A DNA stretch of 8,267 nt from Microbacterium sp. (GCA_029267645.1 JAJUIM010000073.1:1-8267); one strand, 5' to 3'; shown: positions 1 through 7,632, counted from the first letter of the stretch. The notes: generated by a model from the letters alone, not told the origin. A program made the numbers and translations.

Positions 1-155
1 CCCTGCAGCCGCAGGCCGCTGCCGGCTGCGGATCCGATCGTCAGCTCGTCGGTCTCGAGCGGCTGCTCGAACCGGTCCTCCTCGGAGCGGACGAACAGGC
101 GCGGATGGCCCGCGCCCCATTCGGCGTGCGTCGTCTCGGGTGCCTCGTCGGTCAT
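1..155 (-). CDS. Probable FHA-domain protein, N-terminal fragment (cut by window edge)
   Basis: Only the first 51 codons are visible; the gene continues beyond the left edge. The reading begins MTDEAPETTHAEWGAGHPRL, followed by an acidic stretch and then TDELTIGSAAGSGLRLQG (about residues 34-51). An IGS/IGR turn followed by a small acidic or polar residue and an alternating LxL strand is how the phosphopeptide-binding FHA fold usually starts, so I infer an FHA-like protein; the fragment is too short to be certain. The start is well supported: a purine-rich GAGGAGGAG Shine-Dalgarno (158-166) ends two bases before the ATG. The gene starts 14 bases after the stop of the upstream dehydrogenase on the same strand, so the two are probably cotranscribed. 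A short conserved hypothetical of another fold remains possible. Confidence 0.6.
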   Translation of the reverse strand, partial: MTDEAPETTHAEWGAGHPRLFVRSEEDRFEQPLETDELTIGSAAGSGLRLQ

Positions 156-169
156 GGCTCCTCCTCGCC

Positions 170-1048
170 TCACAGGTGCTTGCCGCCGGTCACCGCGAGC
201 ACGGTGCCCGACACGTACGACGCGTCCTCGGACGCCAGGTAGACGTACGCGCCCGCGAGCTCGGCGGGCTGCCCGGCGCGGCCGAGCGGCGTGTCCTGGC
301 CGAACGACGGCAGGTTGTCGGGCCATCCGGTCGCGGGGATGAGCGGCGTCCAGATCGGGCCCGGCGCGACGCCGTTGACGCGGATCCCCTCGGGGCCCTG
401 CTGCTCGGCGAGCGCCTGCACGAAGGCGACGAGCGCGGCCTTCGTCATGGCGTAGTCGAGCAGGCCGGGCGACGGAGCGAAGCCCTGGATCGACGTCGTG
501 ACGATGAGCGAGCTGCCGGCGGGCATGAGGGGGAGCGCCTCGCGCGCCATCCAGAAGGGGGCGTAGAGGTTCGTGCGCATGACGCGGTCGAACTCCTCCG
601 TCGGGATGTCCGCGTCCGTGTCGCGCTGCTTCTGGTAGGCGGCGTTGAGCACGAGCAGGTCGAGGCCGCCGAGCCGCTCGTCCGCCGTGCGCACGGTCGC
701 GCGAGCGACCTCCTCCTCGCTGATGTCGCCGGGCAGCAGGAACGCCTTGCGCCCGGCCTCGTCGATGAGCTCGGCCGTCGTCTCGGCGTCGTCCTGCTCC
801 TCGGGCAGGTAGCTGATCGCGACGTCCGCGCCCTCGCGCGCGAAGGCGATCGCGGCGGCTCGGCCGATGCCCGAATCGCCGCCCGTCACGAGCGCGCGGC
901 GCCCCTCGAGGCGGCCGGATCCGCGATAGGTGCGCTCGCCGTGGTCGGGCTCCGGCGCAGTCTCGGACACGAGCCCTGGCTGCGTCTCGTCGTCCTTGGG
1001 GAAGGGGCCGGCGTGGTACTTGGTCCTGGGGTCCGTGAGATGGGTCAT
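170..1048 (-). CDS. Short-chain dehydrogenase/reductase, YghA/YhdF-like
   Basis: A 292-residue NAD(P)-dependent oxidoreductase of the classical SDR superfamily, cytoplasmic by sequence. The cofactor glycine motif TGGDSGIG is at residues 55-62, the NAG-like LNAAY at 134-138, Asn160 on the active-site helix, the catalytic Ser at about 186, and Tyr199/Lys203 in YAMTK. PG (229-230) follows the active site and the C-terminus is GTVLAVTGGKHL. A 47-residue N-terminal extension (DPRTKYHAGPFPK..., GERTYRGSGRL) matches from memory the E. coli YghA and Bacillus YhdF/YhxC group, about 290 residues long, whose members act on aldehydes or sugars and are often stress induced. The substrate here cannot be read from sequence. 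The ATG at 1048 has no Shine-Dalgarno but lies 6 bases after a TAGCGT hexamer, which suggests leaderless initiation. It is followed closely by the FHA-like gene. Confidence 0.93.
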   Translation of the reverse strand: MTHLTDPRTKYHAGPFPKDDETQPGLVSETAPEPDHGERTYRGSGRLEGRRALVTGGDSGIGRAAAIAFAREGADVAISYLPEEQDDAETTAELIDEAGRKAFLLPGDISEEEVARATVRTADERLGGLDLLVLNAAYQKQRDTDADIPTEEFDRVMRTNLYAPFWMAREALPLMPAGSSLIVTTSIQGFAPSPGLLDYAMTKAALVAFVQALAEQQGPEGIRVNGVAPGPIWTPLIPATGWPDNLPSFGQDTPLGRAGQPAELAGAYVYLASEDASYVSGTVLAVTGGKHL

Positions 1049-1054
1049 GCCTGC

Positions 1055-1060
1055 ACGCTA
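1055..1060 (-). promoter_or_regulatory. Putative -10 element (TAGCGT) for leaderless dehydrogenase mRNA
   Basis: On the minus strand TAGCGT ends 6 bases before the dehydrogenase ATG, matching the actinobacterial TANNNT -10 consensus. Transcription would then begin at or within a base of the start codon. No Shine-Dalgarno lies between hexamer and ATG, and no TTGAC-like -35 is evident at 16-18 bases upstream, which is common in this phylum. The same hexamer with the same spacing precedes the oxidoreductase gene at 5447. Confidence 0.6.
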
Positions 1061-1120
1061 GGCCGAGGCGCCGCGGTGGGCGCAGGGCCTTGACAGCCGC
1101 CGCGCGCGGGTGGCATGCGA

Positions 1121-1152
1121 CGGGGCGGGGAGGCCGAGTCCTCCCCGCCCCG
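1121..1152 (-). terminator. GC-rich hairpin terminator after the PfpI-family gene
   Basis: A perfect 13-bp inverted repeat (left arm 1121-1133, right arm 1140-1152) has a 6-base loop. It begins 10 bases past the stop codon of the PfpI-family gene on the minus strand. The stem is almost all G and C and is not followed by a T run, as is frequent for actinobacterial intrinsic terminators. It separates the PfpI-family gene from the dehydrogenase unit downstream. Confidence 0.7.
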
Positions 1153-1162
1153 CGCGGTCGCC

Positions 1163-1711
1163 TCAGGCGGTCTGGCCCGAATGTTCACCCTCGGCGATCT
1201 CCTCGACGAGCTTCGCGTTGAAGGCGGGCAGGTCGTCGGGCGTGCGGCTCGAGACGAGCCCCTGATCGACGACGACCTCCTCGTCCACCCACTCCGCGCC
1301 GGCGTTGCGCAGGTCGGTCGCGAGGCTCGGGTAGCTCGTGAGGGTGCGGCCGTCGACGACGTCGCCCTCGATGAGGATCCACGCGCCGTGGCAGATGACG
1401 CCGACGGGCTTGTGCGCGGCGAAGAACGCGCGGGCGAACGCGATCGACGGGGTGTCGAGCCGCAGATGGTCGGCGTTCACGACGCCGCCCGGCAGCACGA
1501 GGGCGTCGAAGCCATCGGGCGAGGCGCTGCCGGCCTCGGCGTCGACCGCCTGGACGTGGCCGTTCTTCCCCGTGATCTTCGGGCCCTTCGGCGCGATCAT
1601 GGTCGCGGTCGCGCCGGCTGACGTCACGGCCTCCCACGGGCTCGTGAGCTCGCTGTCTTCGAAGCCGTCCGTCGCGAGGAACGCGACGCGGCGGTCGGTG
1701 AGGTGGCTCAT
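1163..1711 (-). CDS. DJ-1/PfpI-family protein (general stress protein 18-like)
   Basis: A 182-residue protein, full length for the single-domain PfpI family, whose members are reported as glyoxalases, deglycases, chaperones or, in the archaeal hexamers, peptidases. The nucleophile elbow VGVICHGAW places the reactive Cys at 107 with His108. The conserved acidic partner is Glu18 in DGFEDSEL, and LVLPGGV (71-77) is the usual second strand-turn. No signal peptide is seen, so it should be cytoplasmic. I start it at the ATG at 1711, giving MSHLTDRRVAFLATDGFED, because GAAAGGA (1719-1725) sits 7 bases upstream and the family begins right there; an ATG 17 codons earlier adds only unrelated Arg/Ser residues. 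The gene is flanked by a hairpin on each side, suggesting a monocistronic unit. The exact activity cannot be assigned from sequence. Confidence 0.92.
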   Translation of the reverse strand: MSHLTDRRVAFLATDGFEDSELTSPWEAVTSAGATATMIAPKGPKITGKNGHVQAVDAEAGSASPDGFDALVLPGGVVNADHLRLDTPSIAFARAFFAAHKPVGVICHGAWILIEGDVVDGRTLTSYPSLATDLRNAGAEWVDEEVVVDQGLVSSRTPDDLPAFNAKLVEEIAEGEHSGQTA

Positions 1712-1733
1712 GGATCCGTCCTTTCGTCGATGG

Positions 1734-1753
1734 GCGCGGGATCCCGCGCGGGA
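1734..1753. repeat. Overlapping perfect palindromes upstream of the PfpI-family gene
   Basis: Two palindromes share an arm: a perfect 16-bp one centred on GGATCC at 1734-1749 and a perfect 12-bp one at 1742-1753. They lie 22-42 bases upstream of the PfpI-family start codon, just behind its Shine-Dalgarno. They could be an operator or alternative 5'-leader hairpins. A further inverted repeat with 8-bp arms lies at 1764-1771/1783-1790 and a 5-bp-arm one at 1796-1808. The role is inferred only; GC-rich DNA forms such palindromes readily. Confidence 0.4.
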
Positions 1754-1824
1754 CGCCCCCATGCTCGCGGGCGGGCCGGATCCCCGCGAGGGGGTGGCGG
1801 GCGCCGCCTCGCGCTGCTAGCGAA

Positions 1825-1864
1825 CACGACGACGGCCCTCCGCGAGCGGAGGGCCGTCGTCGTG
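1825..1864 (-). terminator. Hairpin terminator of pgi
   Basis: A perfect 18-bp inverted repeat (1825-1842 and 1847-1864) with the 4-base loop CGAG begins 6 bases after the pgi stop codon on the minus strand. Position, stem length and short loop make it a strong intrinsic terminator. Only TTCG follows the stem, not a T run. Confidence 0.85.
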
Positions 1865-1870
1865 CCGGCG

Positions 1871-3544
<1,674 letters not shown>

Positions 3545-3550
3545 GGGTAA

Positions 3551-3556
3551 AACCTA
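3551..3556 (-). promoter_or_regulatory. Putative -10 element (TAGGTT) for leaderless pgi mRNA
   Basis: TAGGTT on the minus strand is separated from the pgi ATG by the 6 bases TTACCC, giving a TANNNT-N6-ATG layout without a ribosome binding site. No clear -35 is visible. It shares a 102-base intergenic region with the plus-strand promoter at 3634. Confidence 0.6.
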
Positions 3557-3633
3557 CCGAGCCTCGGGGCGTGCTCGCTCGGGCCGCGCGAAACGCCGTC
3601 ATCCGACCTGTGGCGCGCCCGTGCGGCGCGGGT

Positions 3634-3639
3634 TACCGT
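3634..3639 (+). promoter_or_regulatory. Putative -10 element (TACCGT) for the DUF5684-type gene
   Basis: TACCGT ends 7 bases before the ATG at 3647. It overlaps a GTG at 3638 that could be mistaken for the start. The layout matches the leaderless pattern seen at the other genes in this window. No -35 is evident. Confidence 0.5.
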
Positions 3640-3646
3640 GAAGCCC

Positions 3647-4087
3647 ATGAGCACACTCGTCGCGGCGCAGAGCGCCGGTCCGATCGCGGCTTCCTACGGC
3701 GACCTCGGGGGCACCGGGGTCTTCGCCTCGATCCTCGCGACGTTCGGCGTCGCGGGCGGTCTCGCGATGCTCGTCGTCTACGTCCTCGTCGCGATCGGCC
3801 TGTGGCGCACGTTCTCGAAGGCCGGCATCCCCGGGATCCTCGGCATCATCCCGATCGTCAACATCATCTTCCTGCTGCGCGTCGCGGGCATGAGCATGTG
3901 GCTCGCGATCCTCTACATCGTGCCGATCGCGAACCTCATCCTCCTGATCGTCGTCGCGATCAAGGTGGGGCAGAACTTCGGCAAGGGCGGCGCCTTCAGC
4001 TTCTTCTTGCTGTGGCTGCTCTCGCCGATCGGCTACTTGATCTTGGGCTTCGGCGACGCGCGCTACCGCCCCGTCACCGACCGCTGA
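3647..4087 (+). CDS. Small multi-pass membrane protein, DUF5684-like
   Basis: A 146-residue hydrophobic protein with about four predicted membrane helices, roughly residues 26-51, 63-79, 84-105 and 116-134. The pattern LWRTFSKAGIPGILGIIPIVNIIFLLRVAG (52-81), a second MWLAILYIVPIANL stretch (84-97), FGKGGAFSFFLLWLLSPIGYLILGFG (111-136) and the closing RYRP resembles, from memory, the DUF5684 family of actinobacterial inner-membrane proteins. In that family a W-x(3)-KAG-x-PG turn precedes the second helix. No function is known to me. I prefer the ATG at 3647 to the in-frame GTG at 3638 because the GTG falls inside the likely -10 hexamer; it would add only three residues. The gene is divergent from pgi and converges on the oxidoreductase with a 7-base gap. 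Confidence 0.85.
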   Translation: MSTLVAAQSAGPIAASYGDLGGTGVFASILATFGVAGGLAMLVVYVLVAIGLWRTFSKAGIPGILGIIPIVNIIFLLRVAGMSMWLAILYIVPIANLILLIVVAIKVGQNFGKGGAFSFFLLWLLSPIGYLILGFGDARYRPVTDR

Positions 4088-4094
4088 GCCTCGC

Positions 4095-5447
4095 TCACAG
4101 CATCGAGGAGAGGTCGGATCCGACGGTCGGATAGGCCGCCGTCACGGTCGCGAGGCGCGACGCCGTCACGCCGAGCGAGATGGCGGCGGCGAAGAACCCG
4201 ACGAGGTCGGCGTAGTCGGTGCCGAGCAGGTGCGCGCCGAGCACGAGATCCGTGTCCTCGTCGATCACGACCGCGATCCGCGCCGTGCGGGCGCCGACGC
4301 GATACGACGAGTACCAGCCGCTCGTGTCGAGGCGCGTCACGCGCACGCGGCGGCCGCTCGATCGCGCCTCCTCCTCGAGCATGCCCACGCGCGTGAGCTC
4401 GGGCAGCGAGAAGACGGTCGAGGGGATGCCCGCGTAGTCGGGCGCGTCGTCGGCGTCCGCGAGCAGGTTCTGCGCGACGCGGGATCCCTCGAGCGACGCG
4501 ACGGGGGTGAGGGGCCGCCCCGCGGTGTCGGCGACGTCGCCCGCCGCGTATACGCGCGGGTTCGTCGTGCTGCGCAGCCCCTCGGTCACGACGACCCCGC
4601 CGCGGCCGTGGGCGATTCCGCCCGCGTCGAGCCCCAGCGCATCGAGGTGGGGCACGCGCCCGCCGCCGTGCACGACGAGGTCGCTTTCGAGGCGGTCGCC
4701 CGTCGAGAGCTCGACGACGAGCGCGCCCTCTTCGCGCGAGACGCCTGACGCGTCCGCGCCCGAGACGACCTCGATGCCGAGGTGCTTCGTCTCGTCGACG
4801 AGCGCGTCGACGAGCTCGGGATCGAACCCCGTGAGCGGCCTGTCGTGCCGGTGGACGATCGTGCACCGCGCGCCCGCCCGCGCCGCGATGTGCGCGAACT
4901 CGAACGACACGAAGCCCCCGCCGACGAACACGATGCGCGCGGGCAGCTCGTCGAGCTCCATGAAGCCCGTGCTGTCGGTCACGAGCTCCTCGCCCGGGAT
5001 GCCGAGCGTGCGAGGCCGCGCGCCCGTCGCGATGAGAAAGCGCCGCGCGCGGATCCGCCGCCCGCCCACCTCGACCGCGTCGGGCGCGACGAAGCGCGCC
5101 CGCTCGTGCAGCGTCTCGACGCCCGCGTCGCGCAGCGACGACTCCATGGCGCGAGGGATGCCGTCGGTGTAGCCGCGCTTGTACGCCACGAGGTCGCCCC
5201 AGTCGATCGCGGGCACCGAGGCGATGCCGCGACCCGACATGCGCTCGGCGGCGTCGACGACCTCGGCGCCCCGCCGCAGGATCTTCTTCGGATCGCACCC
5301 GCGCAGCGGGCACGTGCCGCCGTATGGGAGCGGATCCGTGATCGCGACGCGCCAGCCGCCGTCGGCGCATGCGCTCGCCGCCGCAACGCCCGCGACGCCG
5401 GCGCCGATCACGAGGAGGTCGAATTCGTCTGCTCTCGCGTCGTTCAT
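4095..5447 (-). CDS. FAD-dependent pyridine nucleotide-disulfide oxidoreductase, atypical C-terminus
   Basis: A 450-residue class I flavin disulfide reductase, cytoplasmic, which would use NAD(P)H and FAD to reduce a disulfide, quinone or other acceptor. The FAD-binding GAGVAG is at 15-20 and the redox-active CPLRGC (Cys46-Cys51) is followed by DPKK. ATG (140-142) closes the first FAD region, the NAD(P)H-binding fold FVGGGFVSFEF is at 174-184, and the second FAD motif YAAGDVAD is at 300-307; the dimerisation domain starts near 340. Glutathione, lipoamide and mercuric reductases end with HPT-x2-E on this domain; here the position reads YPTVGSD (Tyr439), so the His-Glu proton relay is absent. 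From memory a subfamily with GGTC-x-LRGCDPKK and YPT-x2-SD exists, often loosely named glutathione reductase. The ATG at 5447 follows TAGCGT by 6 bases (leaderless). Substrate unknown. Confidence 0.93.
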   Translation of the reverse strand: MNDARADEFDLLVIGAGVAGVAAASACADGGWRVAITDPLPYGGTCPLRGCDPKKILRRGAEVVDAAERMSGRGIASVPAIDWGDLVAYKRGYTDGIPRAMESSLRDAGVETLHERARFVAPDAVEVGGRRIRARRFLIATGARPRTLGIPGEELVTDSTGFMELDELPARIVFVGGGFVSFEFAHIAARAGARCTIVHRHDRPLTGFDPELVDALVDETKHLGIEVVSGADASGVSREEGALVVELSTGDRLESDLVVHGGGRVPHLDALGLDAGGIAHGRGGVVVTEGLRSTTNPRVYAAGDVADTAGRPLTPVASLEGSRVAQNLLADADDAPDYAGIPSTVFSLPELTRVGMLEEEARSSGRRVRVTRLDTSGWYSSYRVGARTARIAVVIDEDTDLVLGAHLLGTDYADLVGFFAAAISLGVTASRLATVTAAYPTVGSDLSSML

Positions 5448-5453
5448 GGCTCG

Positions 5454-5459
5454 ACGCTA
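5454..5459 (-). promoter_or_regulatory. Putative -10 element (TAGCGT) for leaderless oxidoreductase mRNA
   Basis: On the minus strand TAGCGT is separated from the oxidoreductase ATG by the 6 bases CGAGCC. There is no Shine-Dalgarno and no clear -35. Hexamer and spacing are identical to those before the dehydrogenase at 1048. Confidence 0.6.
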
Positions 5460-5533
5460 ACGCCCGCGGCGTCGCACGGGGGGCGGATCCAGCGAATCGC
5501 ACGCGCAGGGGCGCGCCGAGGCGCGATTGCCGA

Positions 5534-5539
5534 TAGCGT
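5534..5539 (+). promoter_or_regulatory. Putative -10 element (TAGCGT) of the ABC transporter operon
   Basis: TAGCGT lies 34 bases before the ATPase start codon. Initiation about 7 bases downstream would give a leader of about 28 bases carrying the GAGGGG ribosome binding site (5560-5565). Unlike the other TAGCGT sites here, it drives a leadered message. It shares the 126-base divergent region with the oxidoreductase promoter. No -35 or operator palindrome stands out. Confidence 0.5.
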
Positions 5540-5573
5540 CGTCGGCACACCGTTTCTTCGAGGGGATCTGGGA

Positions 5574-6326
5574 ATGCAGACGGCAGTGGAGTTCCGAGGC
5601 GCGTCCAAGCGCTTCCCCGACGGTACCCTCGCGGTCGACGCGCTCAACCTCGTCGTGCCGACGGGCACGACCACCTGCTTCGTCGGATCCTCGGGCAGCG
5701 GCAAGACGACGGCGCTGCGCATGATCAACCGCATGGTCGATCCGACGTCCGGATCGGTGCTCGTCGGCGGCGCCGACGTGCTCACGCGCGAGCCCGTCGC
5801 GCTGCGCCGCTCGATCGGCTACGTCATGCAGCAGGCGGGGCTGCTGCCGCACCGCACGGTGGTCGACAACATCGCGACCGTGCCGATGCTGGGCGGCGCG
5901 AGGAAGCGCGAGGCGCGCGCCGCCGCACTCGAGATCATGGACGCCGTGGGGCTCGACCGCGGCCTCGCCGAGCGGTACCCGGCGCAGCTCTCGGGCGGGC
6001 AGCAGCAGCGCGTCGGCGTCGCCCGCGCGCTCGCCGCTGACACCGACCTGCTGCTCATGGACGAGCCGTTCGGCGCCGTCGACCCCGTCGTGCGCGCCGA
6101 GCTGCAGGAGGAGCTGCGGCGCCTGCGCGACACGTTCGGCAAGACGATCGTGTTCGTCACCCACGACATCGACGAGGCGTTCCTGCTGGGCGACCAGGTC
6201 GCGCTCTTCCGTCCGGGCGGCAGGCTCGCGCAGGCGGGCACTCCCGAGCAGCTGCTCGAGCACCCGGCCGACGACTTCGTCGCGGGTTTCATCGAGGCGG
6301 GCCGTCCCCGGAGCATCCTGCGATGA
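5574..6326 (+). CDS. ABC transporter ATPase, quaternary-amine/osmoprotectant uptake class (OpuCA/ProV-like)
   Basis: A 250-residue nucleotide-binding subunit that powers import from the cytoplasmic face of the membrane. Walker A GSSGSGKTT is at 38-46 (Lys44), the Q-loop VMQQAGLLPH at 84-93, the signature LSGGQQQRV at 139-147, Walker B LLLMDEPF at 159-166 (Glu164), the D-loop GAVD at 167-170 and the switch His197 in VTHD. LRMINRMVDPTSG after Walker A and QQAGLLPHRTVVDNIATVP are typical of the betaine/choline/proline ATPases. The protein stops after the ATPase domain and so lacks the C-terminal CBS pair of OpuCA (about 380 residues). The start is supported by GAGGGG 8 bases upstream. Its stop overlaps the next start as ATGA, indicating translational coupling to the first permease. 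Class is secure; substrate is inferred only from class. Confidence 0.94.
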   Translation: MQTAVEFRGASKRFPDGTLAVDALNLVVPTGTTTCFVGSSGSGKTTALRMINRMVDPTSGSVLVGGADVLTREPVALRRSIGYVMQQAGLLPHRTVVDNIATVPMLGGARKREARAAALEIMDAVGLDRGLAERYPAQLSGGQQQRVGVARALAADTDLLLMDEPFGAVDPVVRAELQEELRRLRDTFGKTIVFVTHDIDEAFLLGDQVALFRPGGRLAQAGTPEQLLEHPADDFVAGFIEAGRPRSILR

Positions 6327-6964
6327 CCTGGCTCCTGGCCAATCTCGACCAGGTCGCGCAGTACGCGCTCCAGCACCTCGTGCTCGCGGTGCTGCCGACG
6401 GTCATCGGCGCCGCCCTCTCGCTGCCGCTCGGATGGCTTGCGAACCGGCACCGCGTCGGCCGCGGCGTGCTGCTGAGCGCGTCGGGGCTGCTGTACGCGA
6501 TCCCGTCGCTGCCGCTGTTCATCGTCATGCCGGCCCTCATCGGCACGCAGATCCTCGATCCGATCAACGTCGTCCTGGCGCTCAGCCTCTATGCGCTCGC
6601 GCTCATGCTGCGCACGAGCGCCGACGCGCTCGCCTCGGTCGACGCCGACCTGCGACTGGCCGCGACGGCCGTCGGCTTCGCGGGCTGGCAGCGGTTCTGG
6701 GGCGTTGAGCTGCCGACCGCGGGCCCCGTGCTCCTCGCGGGGCTGCGGGTCGTGTCGGTGTCGACCGTCAGCCTCGTCACGGTCGGCGCGCTCGTCGGCG
6801 TGCAGTCGCTCGGGTACTTCTTCGTCGACGGCTATCAGCGCGGCTTCGCGCTCGAGATCGCCGTCGGCGTCGTCGGCACGGTCGTCATCGCCCTCGCCCT
6901 CGACGCGCTCATCGTGCTGGCCGGCCGCGCGCTCATGCCGTGGACGCGGAAGGGGGCGCGATGA
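6323..6964 (+). CDS. ABC transporter permease, OpuCB/ProW-like (first of two)
   Basis: A 213-residue inner-membrane permease with about five to six hydrophobic segments (near 15-38, 48-73, 80-97, 133-160 and 178-203). YAIPSLPLFIVMPALIG (58-74) matches the Y-x-IPSL-A-L motif of the OpuCB/OsmW group. The EAA-type cytoplasmic loop that contacts the ATPase is DADLRLAATAVGFAGWQRFWGVELP (107-131), followed by the usual AGLR. GALVGVQSLGYFFVDGYQRG (155-174) is the conserved membrane turn after that loop. The ATG overlaps the ATPase stop by four bases, and GGAG (6310-6313) lies 9 bases upstream. The protein is distinct from the second permease, so the channel is probably a heterodimer. Confidence 0.93.
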   Translation: MTWLLANLDQVAQYALQHLVLAVLPTVIGAALSLPLGWLANRHRVGRGVLLSASGLLYAIPSLPLFIVMPALIGTQILDPINVVLALSLYALALMLRTSADALASVDADLRLAATAVGFAGWQRFWGVELPTAGPVLLAGLRVVSVSTVSLVTVGALVGVQSLGYFFVDGYQRGFALEIAVGVVGTVVIALALDALIVLAGRALMPWTRKGAR

Positions 6965-7629
6965 ACGTCGTCGCCGAGGCCCTCGCGTGGGTCATGGATC
7001 CCGAGAACTGGTCGGGGCCCTCGGGCATCGGATCGCGGCTCGTCGAGCACATCGGATACGTCGGCCTCACGCTCGCGATCGCTGTCGCGATCGCCGTGCC
7101 GATCGGCATCGCGATCGGTCACACGGGCCGCGGCCGCGAGGTCGTCGTGCCGTTCACAGGCGCCCTGCGTGCCCTGCCGACGCTGGGGCTCGTGACGCTC
7201 CTCGCGCTGCTGCTCGGCAACGGGATCGTGCCGCCGCTCATCGCGCTCGTCGTGCTCGCGATCCCGCCGATCCTCGCGGGCACGTACTCGGGGATCGAGG
7301 CGATCGACCCCGACACGCGAGGCGCCGCCCGCGCGATCGGCTTCACGACGGGGCAGTCGGTCTGGCGCGTCGAGCTGCCGCTCGCGCTGCCGCTCATCGC
7401 GGGAGGGATCCGCTCTGCCGCGCTGCAGGTCATCGCGACGTGGACGGTCGCCGCGTTCCTGCCGCTCGGCGGGCTCGGCCGGTTCCTCATCGACGGGCTC
7501 GCCGTGCGCGACTACGCCCAGATGCTCGGCGGATCGATCGTCGTGATCGCGCTCGCCCTCGCCGCCGACCTCGTCTTCATCCTCATCGAACGCGTCATCA
7601 CGCCCCGCGGCGTGCGCGCACAGCGGTAA
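6961..7629 (+). CDS. ABC transporter permease, OpuCD/ProW-like (second of two)
   Basis: A 222-residue inner-membrane permease. A short amphipathic N-terminus containing MDPENW and SRLVEHIGY precedes about five membrane segments (near 32-53, 67-85, 88-107, 140-165 and 190-209). LRALPTLGLVTLLALLLGNGIVPPLIAL (69-96) and IPPILAGTYSGIEAID (101-116) are family hallmarks. The EAA loop is TRGAARAIGFTTGQSVWRVELP (119-140), and the last region has LPLGGLGRFLIDGLAVRDY (167-185). I start it at the ATG at 6961, which overlaps the preceding stop as ATGA and has a purine-rich GGAAGGGGG (6948-6956) just upstream. An in-frame GTG at 6940 lies inside the previous gene and is less likely. Confidence 0.93.
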   Translation: MNVVAEALAWVMDPENWSGPSGIGSRLVEHIGYVGLTLAIAVAIAVPIGIAIGHTGRGREVVVPFTGALRALPTLGLVTLLALLLGNGIVPPLIALVVLAIPPILAGTYSGIEAIDPDTRGAARAIGFTTGQSVWRVELPLALPLIAGGIRSAALQVIATWTVAAFLPLGGLGRFLIDGLAVRDYAQMLGGSIVVIALALAADLVFILIERVITPRGVRAQR

Positions 7630-7632
7630 CGT
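7627..7632 (+). promoter_or_regulatory. Possible internal -10 element (TAACGT) before the solute-binding protein gene
   Basis: TAACGT fits TANNNT and overlaps the TAA stop of the second permease. Initiation 7 bases downstream would leave a leader of about 43 bases containing the GAAAGG ribosome binding site (7666-7671). The 52-base gap here contrasts with the overlapping starts earlier in the operon, leaving room for separate expression of the binding protein. There is no -35 support, so this is tentative. Confidence 0.3.

Noticed and set aside
140..1093. A 317-codon plus-strand open frame over the dehydrogenase.
   Set aside because: It is a shadow of the dehydrogenase, Arg- and Val-rich without motifs, and the minus-strand gene has every SDR catalytic residue.
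1090..1095. A perfect TTGACA on the plus strand, resembling a -35 box.
   Set aside because: No -10 lies 16-18 bases downstream and no plus-strand gene follows; it faces the terminator of the minus-strand PfpI-family gene.
1028..1711. Similar N-termini M(T/S)HLTD(P/R)R in the dehydrogenase and the PfpI-family protein, suggesting a duplicated leader.
   Set aside because: The match covers only about six residues, the codons differ and the upstream DNA is unrelated, so chance is sufficient.
1712..1762. An upstream ATG (1762) adding 17 residues to the PfpI-family protein.
   Set aside because: The extra residues are basic and unlike the family. The ATG at 1711 has a good Shine-Dalgarno, and the family's first strand begins immediately after it.
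3638..3646. GTG at 3638 as the start of the DUF5684-type gene.
   Set aside because: It falls inside the probable TACCGT -10 element and would add only Met-Lys-Pro; the ATG at 3647 fits the leaderless spacing better.
4782..6326. A longer N-terminus for the ABC ATPase, open back to 4782.
   Set aside because: The added 264 residues run antisense through the oxidoreductase and look like shadow sequence. The ATPase family begins at the ATG at 5574, which has a ribosome binding site.
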